This document shows, in pieces, positions 12,501-22,013 of a stretch of DNA of 64,000 bases. The DNA lies in contig JAJOZX010000484.1 in NCBI GenBank assembly GCA_023014485.1, positions 1 through 64,000 on the forward strand, given 5' to 3'. Position numbers and translations under genes: made by a program. How positions within the stretch are numbered: position 1 is the stretch's first letter; each line of letters starts with the position of its first letter. Below the pieces are notes generated by a model that made no database searches, was not told the origin of the DNA, and was given only the letters and a program-made list of their open reading frames with translations. This DNA comes from Bathynomus jamesi (taxonomy: Eukaryota; Arthropoda; Malacostraca; Isopoda; Cirolanidae).

Positions 12501-13471
12501 TCTGAAGGATGGCCAGTCAGCCCGCGCAGGCACCACCTCGGTCGAGACGAGACACCCGGCTGCGGTCCGACCGGCTCAAGACAGACTGGGTAATGATCAC
12601 TACCATAAGAGTCCCCCAACACCTTCCACGAAAAATCGAGTAAGGCATCGAGGGACACCAAGGAGAGATCAATACAGGTAATGAACCCGTGGGTTCGTGG
12701 AAGTAAGTAGGTTCACCGGAATTGAGGCACGCGAAGGAAAGTTCCTCATTAAGGAGAGCAACATACCAGCAACATTAGTCGACCGGACATCTCCCCAAGC
12801 CGGGTCGCGACTGTTAAAGTCCCCGAGGAGGAGAAACGGTCGAGGTAGTTGCAACACCAACTCGCGAACCGCGTCGCGAGAAGGAGGTCATGAGGAGGGA
12901 TATAAATCGAGCAGGCAGTGTACTGGCGATCTACAAATAGCCGCACAGCCACAGCCTGCAAGGAAGTGCGAAGAGGCACACCTCGCGATGGTAAACGAAT
13001 GATGCACATAAATCGCCGCACCCCGCCGGCGTGTGTGCTCATCCGGGGTGCAAGGGAAACCAACATAGCCAGAGAGACGAGGGAGTCCCGCGCAGCCAGG
13101 ATAGTCTCCTGGAGACAAACACAGGAAGGCCGCTCGCTCTTCAGCAGGGAGGCAAGGTTCTCCCAGTTAGCTAAAATCCCCCTACAGTTCCAATGCAAAA
13201 TGGAACTGTAAGGGGAAGTGGCATTATAAGAGGCAGAGAAAACAGAGAAATAGCACGGACCAAGCTGAGCAGCAAACTCAACGGTCCGCAACCAGGGACG
13301 GAATCGGCTTCCCGACTTACCCGAACGGGGGGGTAGGGGCCACCGACCCGCAGCTGCTTCAACCCGTAGTAGAACGAGAGGTGGAGAGTGGAAGAGGGAG
13401 TTCAGAGGGGGGGTCCCCTGGGGGGGGAAGAGACGACGAGACGGGCCCAGCCGAAACCCCCGACTCCCCAC
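9526..13471 (-). pseudogene. I-like LINE ORF2: endonuclease-RT-RNase H
   Basis: The endonuclease (12453-13471, three frames) shows HWNCRGI, CLQET, GDFNSRDPAWG and GSDHYPV in the expected order. The reverse transcriptase (11017-12477, one frame) shows NRVWVEGSFPSRW, PIPKPGKDP, GYRPIALTS, the motif A FFDVQKAYD, GVPQGCVLS and the catalytic box YADDLAVY. After one in-frame amber codon at 11017-11019 the same frame continues (9526-11016) with the thumb, RNase H (FTDGSRS, ELYAIL, YSDSRSAL, WVPAHVNVAGNEAAD) and a C-terminal CPNC-type cluster. So 2.9 kb are open but for a single nonsense codon, while the endonuclease has at least three frame changes. It would nick DNA, reverse-transcribe the element RNA and remove RNA from the hybrid. 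Confidence 0.9.
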
Positions 13472-15126
13472 CAGAGGGGGGCTGGGGAGAACCAGATGTT
13501 CGAGGGCTCGTCAAACATGACAAGCACTGACGGGGGGGGGGAGGAAAGGTCCACCACAGGTGGGAGAGGTAGATCCAGGAGAGAGACCCGACCACTCTCA
13601 GCAGGAGCCGAAGGGAAAGAGACTCCATGAAGAAGGGCCAGGCTCCTCTCGACCGGGTCCACCATGGGAACAGCGTCAGTAATCGAGGGTGTCATGGAGC
13701 GGTGTACCTCAACCGACACCCGGACACTGGTCGGGGCACCGGGAGGTGACGCCTCACCAGCCCTCCGTATAGCGGGGGGAGTCCCGAGCGGATCAGGAGC
13801 GGCGCGCCGCTTCCCCTCCGGTGAAGAAGGGGAAGCAGGGCGAGCAGCGGTCATGATCGGGTCTGGAGGACTCCGACTCCGACCACGGCGACGCTTCCTC
13901 CTCCCCTTCGGGGCATCACCTTCCCCACCCGAGAGACGAGTAGGCAAGGATCCAGACCCCAAGGCCGGAGCGGGAGAAGGGGCACTTGTAGGCAGGGAAT
14001 CAGATGGGATGTCTGAAAGTGAGGCAGAGGAACAAGAAGGGCCCGCGGCGCCAGGAGGACCACCAACCCCCGGAACTTCCATGGGGGGCACACTCCGGTA
14101 GACACCGGGGTAGCACGGGAGGGGCCGAGGACCCGCAGGGCCAAGAGCCGCAGCATAGGACAACCCCGCCGCGGCTCCCGGTCACGGACCCTATCGCGCG
14201 CCTCCCGCGCACTAAGGAATTCGGTAGTCCTTAAGGACCGCACCTCGAATTCAAATTTGAAAACGGGGCAGTCCCGAGAGGAGGAAGGGTGGGGCCCCCG
14301 AGCAGTTCGAGCACCGCGGGTGCTTCGTGCACGGGGTAGGTGCGCAGGCCCACCGCAGCGGACACATAGCTTACCCTTACGGCGGCACGCAGAGCTAACA
14401 TGGCCGAACCGGTTGCAGCCAAAGCAACGAACCGGGTCAGGCACATATGGTCGCACCGAAAACTCACACGACGGCGATCACCCACGCCCGAACACCTGGG
14501 CCCGGAGGCACAAGGGAGTCAAAGGTCAGGAGCAGACGAGCGGACGGGGTAAGAGCACCATCCCGGCGCGACGAAAAGCGGAAGACCTTCGTTACCCCTG
14601 GGGGGCAAGATCCTCCTGCAAACTCGCCAACCGGGATTGACAGCAGACGGGAAGCGAAAATGGTGGCCTGACAGCTATTCAGTTGTGGATGGGGAGTCAC
14701 AGAAACTCTGCAACCCAAGAACATCCTGCAACTGTAGAAGGGACTCAGTCACCCCCGAAGAACGGGACTTCAAAAGAAGAGACCCATCCTTCAGAGGGCG
14801 GATATCATAACGACAGGGAACCCCCACCGTCTTAAGGGCGCTGAAACACCCGTTCCGAGTTGCCCGGAAGGGAGCCAGCGGAAGGGCGGAGAACAAGGAA
14901 CCTGTCCACCGGACAGAAATTGACAGCCGGACAGGTCCATGTGTAACGGTAACCGAGAGTGGGCGAGAGAACAAGGGCCGCGAAGACCCCGCCCTCCGGC
15001 CACCACGAGTCCGGCCACGAGAGCCAGACGCCGCAGAGGACGAGAGGGGCCATACGGCTTGAAGGTCAATCCAGCGGAGGCAGAGGCCGCTGAATGACCA
15101 GAAGTAGTAGTCTTATCCAAATCCAA
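13402..15126 (-). pseudogene. I-like LINE ORF1 (gag-like, zinc knuckles)
   Basis: The likely start is the ATG at 15126, opening with MDLDKTTTSG. The reading then shifts frame at least three times (segments 14791-15126, 14675-14974, 14464-14724, 13851-14456, 13402-14163). The middle part carries CCHC-type knuckles, RCFGCNRFGHVSSACR and KLCVRCGGPAH, preceded by a VRPYVPDPVRCF-like entry that is typical of LINE gag proteins. A Pro/Ser/Arg-rich tail with GRRKRRRGRSRS follows, probably RNA-binding or nuclear targeting (inference). Gag proteins coat the element RNA in a ribonucleoprotein particle. Its 3' end overlaps the start of the endonuclease frame near 13402-13471. Confidence 0.82.
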
Positions 15127-15478
15127 GGGCGGGCCAGAGTCGTCAACAGGAGGGATTGAAGTTTAGAAATTGAACCCATAAACATAGCTTTCCAAAAAAG
15201 ACAGCCTCGGACCCAAGGCAATGCACCATCCGCCGCTGCATCCTTCAAGGCGCAGGCCCAACGTCCCGGGTAGCCCGCCCCCCAACCTGACTGTCGTTTT
15301 AAAAACAGCAGATTAGCACTACGGAGATTTGTCCGTTAAGGGCTAAGCAAAGACCCAATCCAGACGCAGCAGCGGTCCGGGCGCCCGTACCGTCCCCAGA
15401 GCACGGCTCAGCCACGGAGCGATGCCCCCCGGCGGGTGCACCCGATGACCCCAAGACTGCAAAATACAAACAGAGGGG

Positions 15479-16441
15479 GGGGCATGACTCCAGATTTGAA
15501 AAAATTTACTGGAGCACAGCTCTGAATTTACTTTTTTTCCCCTTACACCACTAGATAGGTTAATGATAGTAAACTCTTGAATTGACGACATACCAATTAC
15601 AAATTGTTTTAGCTAAACATTATTGACTACCTGAAAAATACAAAATAAGTAAAAGTTAGTAAATATAGTATGGTAAAAGTGAGTAAAAGTAAGTAAATAT
15701 AGTACAATGAAAGAAGTAAAAGTAAGTGCTTTAAACTTAGTAAAGTAAGGAAGAGTAAGTAAAAGTAGGTAAGTTAAGTAAGTAAAAGTAAGTTTAAACT
15801 TAACTAAACTTTTCAATTCTAGAGTCATGGTGGATTACTTAAAACCGCACAAGTAATTATCTGGCCAATTTATCAAACCTGGCCGAGATCAATGGAACGT
15901 AGTCCAATCCTGATAATTTTATATTAAAAAATATACGTTTTAATAAAATTTTAATTATCAAAACATTGAAGCTTAACAAAAAATAAAAATAATTGTTAAA
16001 TATGGAATTACCAACTAAACTTAAAATAACTAAATTTGTAATTTAAAAAAATTGGTTTGTACAAGAACGTATACGCAAAAAAATTGCATAACGTCTAGCG
16101 GATGAACAAAACCCAAACCCAAATTTACTTTTTCTCATGGTCAAATTTACTGGAGCAATGCTCCCAAGATCCCAGGAATCTGGAGTCATGGGGGGGGGGG
16201 GGGGGGGTACTACAATACTACATTAACAGAGGCACAAGACAGAGTCAAGACAAAAGAAATTCCGGGAGAGACGGAAAAAAAGGGGGAGCAAAAAGAAAGA
16301 AAAGGAAAAAAGAAAAGAAAAAAAAAAAAAACGCAACTAGGTAACTCTTCGCCCACACCCCGCGAGGAGTTGAGGAAACTCCAACAACCCACGAGGTGCA
16401 CGAGACCCCTCGGCCCGGCAAGCCGGAGTACCTAATCGAGG

Positions 16442-16444
<3 letters not shown>
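15479..16444. other. AT-rich insert with degenerate GTAAAAGTAA repeats
   Basis: Positions 15640-15795 hold a decayed tandem of AAGTAAAAGT-like units. A phrase ending ATCTGGAGTCATG next to a G run occurs at 16180-16207, and its inverted counterpart (C/G run with CATGACTCCAGATTT) occurs at 15471-15496, so the interval may be bounded by short inverted ends. Positions 16210-16440 are purine-rich, then GC-rich, with no recognised gene. Confidence 0.5.

Positions 16445-16488
<44 letters not shown>
16445..16488. repeat. (TA)n microsatellite, left flank of mariner
   Basis: TA array that directly abuts the mariner inverted repeat. Confidence 0.92.
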
Positions 16489-16493
<5 letters not shown>

Positions 16494-17288
16494 GTCCCAT
16501 AAGTCCGGCATCATAGGAAACATAATAAAAAAGGGCAAAACAAAAGCTTTTATTTACAGAACGTGCTCAATATGTCTACCATTGTTTTCAATACACAAAT
16601 TCAGACGTGATACCCAGTCAGCAAGCACACGGTGAATGATGTCAGGAGTAATGGTGTTACATGCCCCAATAATGCGCTGCCGCAAATGTTCAACACTCCT
16701 AATTTTCTCTGCGTATACCAGCGCTTTCAAGTGGCCCCAGAGATAAAAATCTAGTGGCGTGAGATCCGGGCTTCTAGCTGGCCATTCCACAGGCCCTCGA
16801 CGTCCTATCCAATGACCAGGGAATTGTTGGTACAGGTATTCCCTTACTTGGGTGCTGTAATGTGCAGGAGCGCCGTCTTGCTGGAACCATATTGGGAAAT
16901 TTCCTTCTTCGTTCAAGACACTGGGAAATGCTTCTTCCTTGAGCATACGTAGGTAGGTGCCTCCAATGACATGTTCATCGAAAAAGAGGGGGGCGGGGCC
17001 TATGATGCGATCCTTCCAAATGCCACACCATAACATCACCCGAGATGCACCTTGTTCCTTTGAAGAGGTATACCAGTGAGGGTTGTTTTGAGACCAGTAG
17101 CGGGTGTTTTGTCGATTTACCTCACCATTTCCATAAAAAACAGCCTCATCACTGAACAGAATGGTGGACGGGAAATTGGTATCCCGAGCATAGACATTAT
17201 GGCCTGTAGAAAGAGAAAAATATGAATTATGGTTTGTAGAAATAGAAAAATATGAATTTCTCCTATGATGCCGGACTTATGGGACACC

Positions 17289-17291
<3 letters not shown>
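16489..17291 (-). mobile_element. mariner-like element, N-terminally deleted
   Basis: The ends read AGGGTGTCCCATAAGTCCGG and, reversed on the right, the same 20 bases preceded by C. The inverted repeats extend over about 30 bp. Both ends lie in (TA)n arrays, fitting TA target use by the Tc1/mariner superfamily. At 0.8 kb it is shorter than a complete element because the transposase start is missing. Confidence 0.92.
16554..17198 (-). pseudogene. mariner-like transposase, catalytic domain only
   Basis: One open frame of about 214 codons covers the whole catalytic domain: ILFSDEAVFYGNGEVN (first Asp, about 17150), WFQQDGAPAHY (second Asp, about 16870) and RSPDLTPLDFYLWGHLK (third acidic residue, about 16745). 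Counting on the translation gives 41 residues between the second Asp and the last Asp, so it looks like a DD41D-type mariner relative. It ends with LCIENNGRHIEHVL. The helix-turn-helix half is deleted and no ATG suits a full protein. It would cut and join DNA at the inverted ends but cannot bind them as it stands. Confidence 0.85.
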
Positions 17292-17328
<37 letters not shown>

Positions 17329-17335
17329 TATATAT
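17292..17335. repeat. (TA)n microsatellite between two mariners
   Basis: TA array shared by the right end of the 16.5 kb mariner and the left end of the next relic. Confidence 0.9.
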
Positions 17336-17558
17336 AGACGAATCAAAAGTCCGGAAACATAGGACTAATGTTAGCCTGTGCTGCAATCCAGCCCGATGTC
17401 CTGGAAAGAGTCCAAGTCGTGTGGGGAAACAGAGTCCAGAAATGTCTGGAAGTGAAAGGAGAACATATAGAGCACATCTTACAACATTACTTGTAACACA
17501 TGTCTTTTCACAATAAAAGTTTCCTATCTTTCCTATGTTTCCGGACTTTTGACTCAAC

Positions 17559-17560
<2 letters not shown>
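17336..17560 (+). mobile_element. mariner-derived short element (225 bp)
   Basis: The inverted ends read TCAAAAGTCCGGAAACATAG at the left (from about 17343) and its complement at the right. Between them only the last 41 codons of a transposase survive (17371-17496): AAIQPDVLERVQVVW, then RVQKCLEVKGEHIEHIL and a stop. It is therefore an internal-deletion derivative, dependent on a transposase from elsewhere. Confidence 0.85.

Positions 17561-17598
<38 letters not shown>
17561..17598. repeat. (GT)n(TA)n microsatellite
   Basis: Mixed GT then TA array right of the mariner relic. Confidence 0.9.
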
Positions 17599-17636
17599 GC
17601 ACTAAAATCACGAATAACACGTGATCTTATTAATAA

Positions 17637-17810
17637 GCAAACAACCACAGGGAAAAGGAAAAAGAAAGACGAAGTCTGAGCGCTTTCGTGATATATTCAC
17701 ATCTTCAGGGAAAAACAAGAAATATTTCTTGTTTTTCCCTGAAGATGTGAATATATCACGAAAGCGCTCGGACTTCGTCTTTCTTTTTCCTTTTCCCTGT
17801 GATTGTTTGC
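17637..17810. repeat. 174-bp near-perfect palindrome, PLE-tail-like
   Basis: The arms of about 87 bp start GCAAACAA(C/T)CACAGGGAAAA and meet at 17723/17724 with essentially no loop. Each arm contains a CCCTGAAGATG ... CACGAAAGCGC phrase, the style of tail found in Penelope-like elements (recollection of the family). It looks like two head-to-head copies of one terminal sequence. No coding sequence adjoins it. Confidence 0.75.
17739..17763 (+). ncRNA. Hammerhead-like core (possible vestige)
   Basis: CTGAAGA, a short GTG/CAC stem with loop, then GAAA: the order of the conserved hammerhead ribozyme core (CUGANGA - stem II - GAAA). One unpaired base precedes the stem, and stems I and III can be drawn only through the surrounding palindrome. 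Penelope-like elements are known to carry such motifs. It is a candidate only. Confidence 0.3.
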
Positions 17811-17814
17811 TAGA

Positions 17815-17953
17815 GCTCCGCCCATTTTAGGACGTGTCTATGATGTCACTCTTTCAACCAATCCCGAATACAGAGGCTTCTTGCGGCCTCAGATGACCTC
17901 GGAGGCCGACGCCACATAGCCTATGTTCTTCCCCGGCTTCGGTTACCCATCCG
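17815..17953 (+). mobile_element. RTE-like LINE tail, part 1 (split by hAT)
   Basis: The phrase GAGGCCGACGCCACATAG ... CTTCCCCGGCTTCGGTTACC is followed, beyond the hAT at 17954-21477, by CCAAGTCTCATCCAAACCTG ... CCATAAGAGACAAAGAAAG. Joined in order, these resemble the 3' tails of RTE-type LINEs common in arthropods (family knowledge). No RTE protein remains. Confidence 0.55.
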
Positions 17954-18066
17954 GGCTAAAGTGACCATATTTTTAGGAGCAAAAAGCAGGACATTTTTCT
18001 ATTTTTGGAGTTATAAACTAAAATGACTATATTTTCAGGAGCCAAAAGCGGGACACCTCTCTACCT

Positions 18067-18104
18067 CATATATATATATATATATAATATATATATATAT
18101 ATAT
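18067..18104. repeat. (TA)n microsatellite
   Basis: TA array within the hAT, 50 bp left of the nested mariner. Confidence 0.9.
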
Positions 18105-18152
18105 GGAACATAATCATTACTTCACTGCTTGTATTTTTCTCTTGAGTATATA

Positions 18153-19104
18153 CAGGGTGTCTCAATATACATGCAACCCATGTCACTGCTAATAATTCTG
18201 CCAATATTAATGTTCTCGTTCTATTTTCTCAGATTTGAAGAGAGGAGACGATAACAACTAATAATTATCAATCAAAATGCCTTGGACAAAGGAGGCAAAT
18301 TTTTTTTGCGTCACTACTTATTTGGAGACGAAATCATTCAAAACTGTGCAAGCGAAATTTCGCAGGAAGTTCAACTTCAACAATTATCCCCAGAAAAGCC
18401 AAATTTATCGTTGGGCACACAATTTCAAGCCACAGGATCAGTAAACAATCTCAACAAGAAAGCAGAAACACCCAGATCTGGCAGGAAGGTGACTGCAAGA
18501 TCTCCTGACAATGTGAATGCGGTGAGAGATTCTGTCGGAAGGAGTCCGAAAAAGTCAATCCGAAGACGTTGCCAAGATCTGGGTCTTTCACGTGCGTCAG
18601 TGCAAAGAATCTTGATCAAGGATCTTCAGCTGTACCCATACAGGATCCAGATCAAGCATAAACTCACACCAGCTGACATGGCAAAACGTGTTGTGATGTG
18701 CCGGTGGTTCGAGAACAAGATCGAAGAGGATCCTGACTTTCTTGATGATGTTTGGTTCAGCGACGAAGCACACTTCTTGCTCAGTGGGTATGTCAATAGC
18801 AAGAACAATGTGTTCTGGGGCACACAAGCCCCAGACGAGGTGCTTCAGAGGCCCTTGCACTCTGTGCAGGGTGTCAGGGTGATTGACAACTTCGCTCGTC
18901 GGCTTCAAGTGTGTCTGCAGCGCAACGGCGGTCATTTGGAACATGTGCTCTAATAAATGTATCCTTTGATCTAGATACCTCAAATCTTCAGTTTTTAATT
19001 GTTATCATATCAGCTTCCAGGAAATGTAATCGTTTTTGGAGTTTATTTTCTGAGTAATAAATTATTATCATGTCAATGGGTTCCATCTATTTTGAGACAC
19101 CCGG
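18153..19104 (+). mobile_element. mariner-like element, core-deleted
   Basis: The ends read CAGGGTGTCTCAATA and, reversed, CCGGGTGTCTCAAAATAG, each bordered by a TA dinucleotide (18151-18152 and 19105-19106). It lies inside the hAT element, so it arrived later. Confidence 0.88.
18282..18953 (+). pseudogene. mariner-like transposase, second half of core lost
   Basis: The frame keeps the DNA-binding half (about 18430-18620, with RSGRKVTARSPDNVNAVRDS and a SIRRRCQDLGLSRASVQRIL helix-turn-helix stretch) and the first catalytic block, VWFSDEAHFLLSGYVNSKN (about 18750-18810). It then jumps from PLHSVQGVRV straight to the C-terminal end LQRNGGHLEHVL. The second and third catalytic aspartates are therefore missing. 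The first 40 codons are in another frame (a PWTKEANFF-like start near 18279). It is a dead copy with intact ends. Confidence 0.85.
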
Positions 19105-19245
19105 TAATTATGAAAAAAATTAACTCGACTGAGAATGGCTTATATCATGACATACCAATACACAATATTATCGTACTTGCTTTTCAATTCCCGTACTTTT
19201 CAGTCGATGAAATCTTCATCTTCTGAAGTAAGTCCGGAGTTGATT

Positions 19246-21073
19246 TCAACATACAGTAGTGTAGAACTCCATACAGGTTTGCTTGAAGTTTATTTTAGTT
19301 AAAAGTAAAGCTTTTAGAGTTGAGACTTTCAGTTGTGCTTTCTCAGATGTCCACGTCTTATTCATTTGAGAGAAAGCACGTTCAGTCGAAGCATTAGTTC
19401 CTGGAAGACAGAGTATGAACTGAACTAATGCTGACATTCGTTGATGATTGACATCTCTGGCCTTGAAATGAGTGAATACTTCCACCCAGCGCTGGTCTGT
19501 TGATAATTTAGATGCATTTCACTCTGCTACTTTCTCATCACTAATGTACTTTGCAAAACACGTGAACTCATCAAATAATTCAGTGTCAAATTTGGGGTCA
19601 AATAGTTGTTTTTCAGCAGCAAAATCCATTGTTTTCTCAACAACTGACCACTTTGGAACTTGTTTTAATAAAGCCCACTGCATACACTCAACGTTTAGCA
19701 AGTGACCCGACCACTGATCCAAGTACTTAACACATGTCTCATAAAACTCAACTAATATTTTCTTTACAGATAAGGAATCATTAGAATCAATCAACCCATC
19801 TTGTTCAAGTTTGTTTACAAGACTCCTGACTGAGAGTGGCACAAACACATATCTTTCTTTGATTGCAAATTATCCTTCAGATCAGAAATTGCACTCATCA
19901 CTTCCACAACTGATATATGTTCACCTTCAATCTTTAAAACCACTTGGTGAAAGGTGGCTGCTTGACAGTGCACAAAGTTGAGCCAGATCTCTGATTGTGG
20001 GTTTTCAAAAAAGTTTTTTAGTATCACTGGACACTTGCTTTGGCTCAGAAAGTATGATCTTAGACCAGGAAACAACTTGAGTATTCTTTCAACTGCAGGC
20101 ATTAATGCCAACCACCTTGTTTTACTATATCCCAGTAACTGTTTATATTCAATGTCCACAAAATCACAAAACTCTTTCAGTTCTTCTACTCGAACAGTAT
20201 AGATGTAGAAATATGAATATATTTTTACAACCAGTTTCCACATCAATTGGCAGACAGTCACTGGCAGACTGAACAGCATTATGTACAATATGTGCAAAAC
20301 AACCAATCCCAATTAGTTCTCTACCAATGTATCATTTAGCTTCCTAAAAATGTTATTCACTCCTTTTCTTGCAGCACCACCAAAATTACAGTTAGTGTTA
20401 TCACCACAGAAAGCAACTAATTTTCTGCCCAAGTCATGCTCTTCAATAATATCAGTTAAATATTTCACCACAATATCTGAGGTTTCTCCAGGCTGAGATT
20501 TAAAGTCAATAAGCTTCACTTGAGCACCTTCATATGGCTGAAAGAAGCGAATTAAAACAGGAAACAGCTTGATGTTTCCATGGTTGCTTGCATCAGTTAG
20601 CAATGTTATGCAATGAGCATCCTTTAATTGTTTTTTTAATTCTGTTTCAGCATATGGTGCAAATACATTTGAACAATCGCTTCGCACTTTGTTCTGGCAC
20701 ATGAAAATTTTGGTTCAAAGCATGTTTTCAAAATTTTTGTTGCACAGTCAGTAGATCTGAAGCTTTGATTTTCCCTGACTGTATGGTAAGCCCACAAACC
20801 CTCAGCAGCAGCTACTTCTAAATCCTTATTACTAGGCGTCACACTTTTAAAATAATCACTCACTATCTTACTAGATGAAGCACCGATATCAGCCGATTTG
20901 TGTCTTTTTGAGCCACGATGCTTAGTAATATCATTAATCTCACCATGTCCAATGTTGAAGTCACTTCTACATTTCTCACACCGTACATCACATTCTGTTG
21001 TTGTTTTTTTAATAAATGGATATTTAGACTGCAGATGTGCATTAAATGTACACTTGCTTTTAGTTTTAGACAT
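19246..21073 (-). pseudogene. hAT transposase with BED zinc finger
   Basis: Reading from 21073 leftwards: a BED-type finger (CEKCRSDFNIGHG then NDITKHRGSKRH, residues about 29-60), the first catalytic Asp region (LLTDASNHGNIKLFPVL, about 20600), the second (VAFCGDNTNCNFGG, about 20410), the hAT Cys/His box (GCFAHIVHNAVQ, about 20300), an Arg-Trp box (SKTRWLALMP, about 20120) and the C-terminal dimerisation domain with the last catalytic Glu (TNASTERAFSQMNK, about 19390). The parts lie in different frames and several stops intervene. The domain order is that of hAT cut-and-paste transposases; the size without breaks would be near 600 residues. Confidence 0.88.
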
Positions 21074-21477
21074 TTTGTGTCGTCAAACTAGGCCTACGAC
21101 CTTACGTACGATACAATTAATAACTTTCCTTATCCTTCAAACGAAAAAGTTTAACCTGGCTGCAAAAGAAAAAAAAGTATGCAGGGATAAAAATTAATTA
21201 AGGTTATTAATTAAGCAAACATAAAAACATAAAAGCGTTACACTACAATACAACTTTCCACAGAGGCCGCTAATGAAACACTGAAACGCTAGTCGGGAAT
21301 CACGGCACTGCCGCACGGCGACATGTATCGTACCAGTTTAGTTTGCAGGTTAGTATTTAGATTTGGAATTCGGAATGTGGCATAATTCTATTAATTCATA
21401 AAGGACATCTTGAAAAGAGGGACACATGTCATAAATTCGGGACTGTCCCGCCGAAAATCGGGACTCTGGTCACCTTA

Positions 21478-21587
21478 CCCATCCCCCAAGTCTCATCCAA
21501 ACCTGGCCAGTGGTTTGGCTGGCCATAAGAGACAAAGAAAGAAAGTTCGCAGTTCGACCGTCACAATTATTTAGTATAGATATAATG
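21478..21587 (+). mobile_element. RTE-like LINE tail, part 2
   Basis: Continuation of the tail at 17815-17953 beyond the hAT insertion: CCAAGTCTCATCCAAACCTG, then a GGTTTGGCTGGCCATAAGAG phrase and a TTTAGTATAGATATA end. Confidence 0.5.
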
Positions 21588-21595
21588 GGCATCAG

Positions 21596-22005
21596 CATAG
21601 GCGTATGAGGCGGAGGGGGGGTCTAGGGGGGCGACAATCCCCAGGATTAGGGAATTGAGCATTTTCAGGGCAGATTTTTCCTGACATTCCTTTGGTTTTT
21701 TTACTTCTTGATGTCAGGTGAATTAATTACTTGCTACTATACTTGTAGCTAATAATTAAAAAGCAAGTTGAGGACTTACTGAATTCTATATCAATGCCGT
21801 AGTTTTGCTTGTCATTTAGAAATGTTGTAGCAAAATTTTATCTCATTTTTGTAAATTGTAATGTTTTTTTTATATCAAAAAGGCTTTCATATACGTTACT
21901 CATACTCTAACCTTTGTGTTATTTTATGCTACACATAGTGCTTATGCGGAAATCAGGGCAAATTTTTTCCGCCTCCCACGTAAAGTGCCATCCCATACGC
22001 CTATG
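21596..22005. mobile_element. hAT-type MITE (410 bp)
   Basis: The ends are CATAGGCGTATG and its exact complement. The flanks are an exact 8-bp duplication, GGCATCAG at 21588-21595 and 22006-22013. A G-rich stretch follows the left end. No transposase frame is present. It inserted next to the RTE-like tail. Confidence 0.88.
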
Positions 22006-22013
22006 GGCATCAG

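Larger units (their letters stand above)
9368..15478 (-). mobile_element. I-like non-LTR retrotransposon, near full length
   Basis: This is a minus-strand LINE of about 6.1 kb, with a poly(A) tail seen as a T run at 9368-9380 and a GC-rich body in sharp contrast to its AT-rich surroundings. Gene order from the right is gag with CCHC knuckles, endonuclease, reverse transcriptase, RNase H and a C-terminal Cys cluster. RNase H together with the apurinic-type endonuclease places it in the I/R1/LOA group; the gag and RNase H arrangement best fits I-like elements (family knowledge). The 5' part runs about 350 bp beyond the gag start to a G-rich tract near 15471-15480. The copy is old: gag and endonuclease have several frameshifts. 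Confidence 0.88.
17954..21477 (-). mobile_element. hAT transposon, decayed
   Basis: The left end has TAAAGTGACCA and the right end, reversed, TAAGGTGACCA. The flanking octamers CCCATCCG (17946-17953) and CCCATCCC (21478-21485) match at 7 of 8 positions, as expected for an aged hAT target duplication. The minus strand encodes a BED-finger transposase. A mariner relic (18153-19104) has inserted between the transposase end and the left end. The element interrupts an RTE-like LINE tail. Confidence 0.82.

Noticed and set aside
12277..14640. Several plus-strand open frames (12277-12681, 13664-14101, 14257-14640)
   Set aside because: Antisense to LINE gag and endonuclease coding sequence.
16190..16207. 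G-quadruplex regulatory element
   Set aside because: A single homopolymer G run at a possible element boundary; no gene nearby that it could regulate.
16102..16344. Lys-rich plus-strand frame
   Set aside because: Produced by a purine-rich low-complexity stretch.
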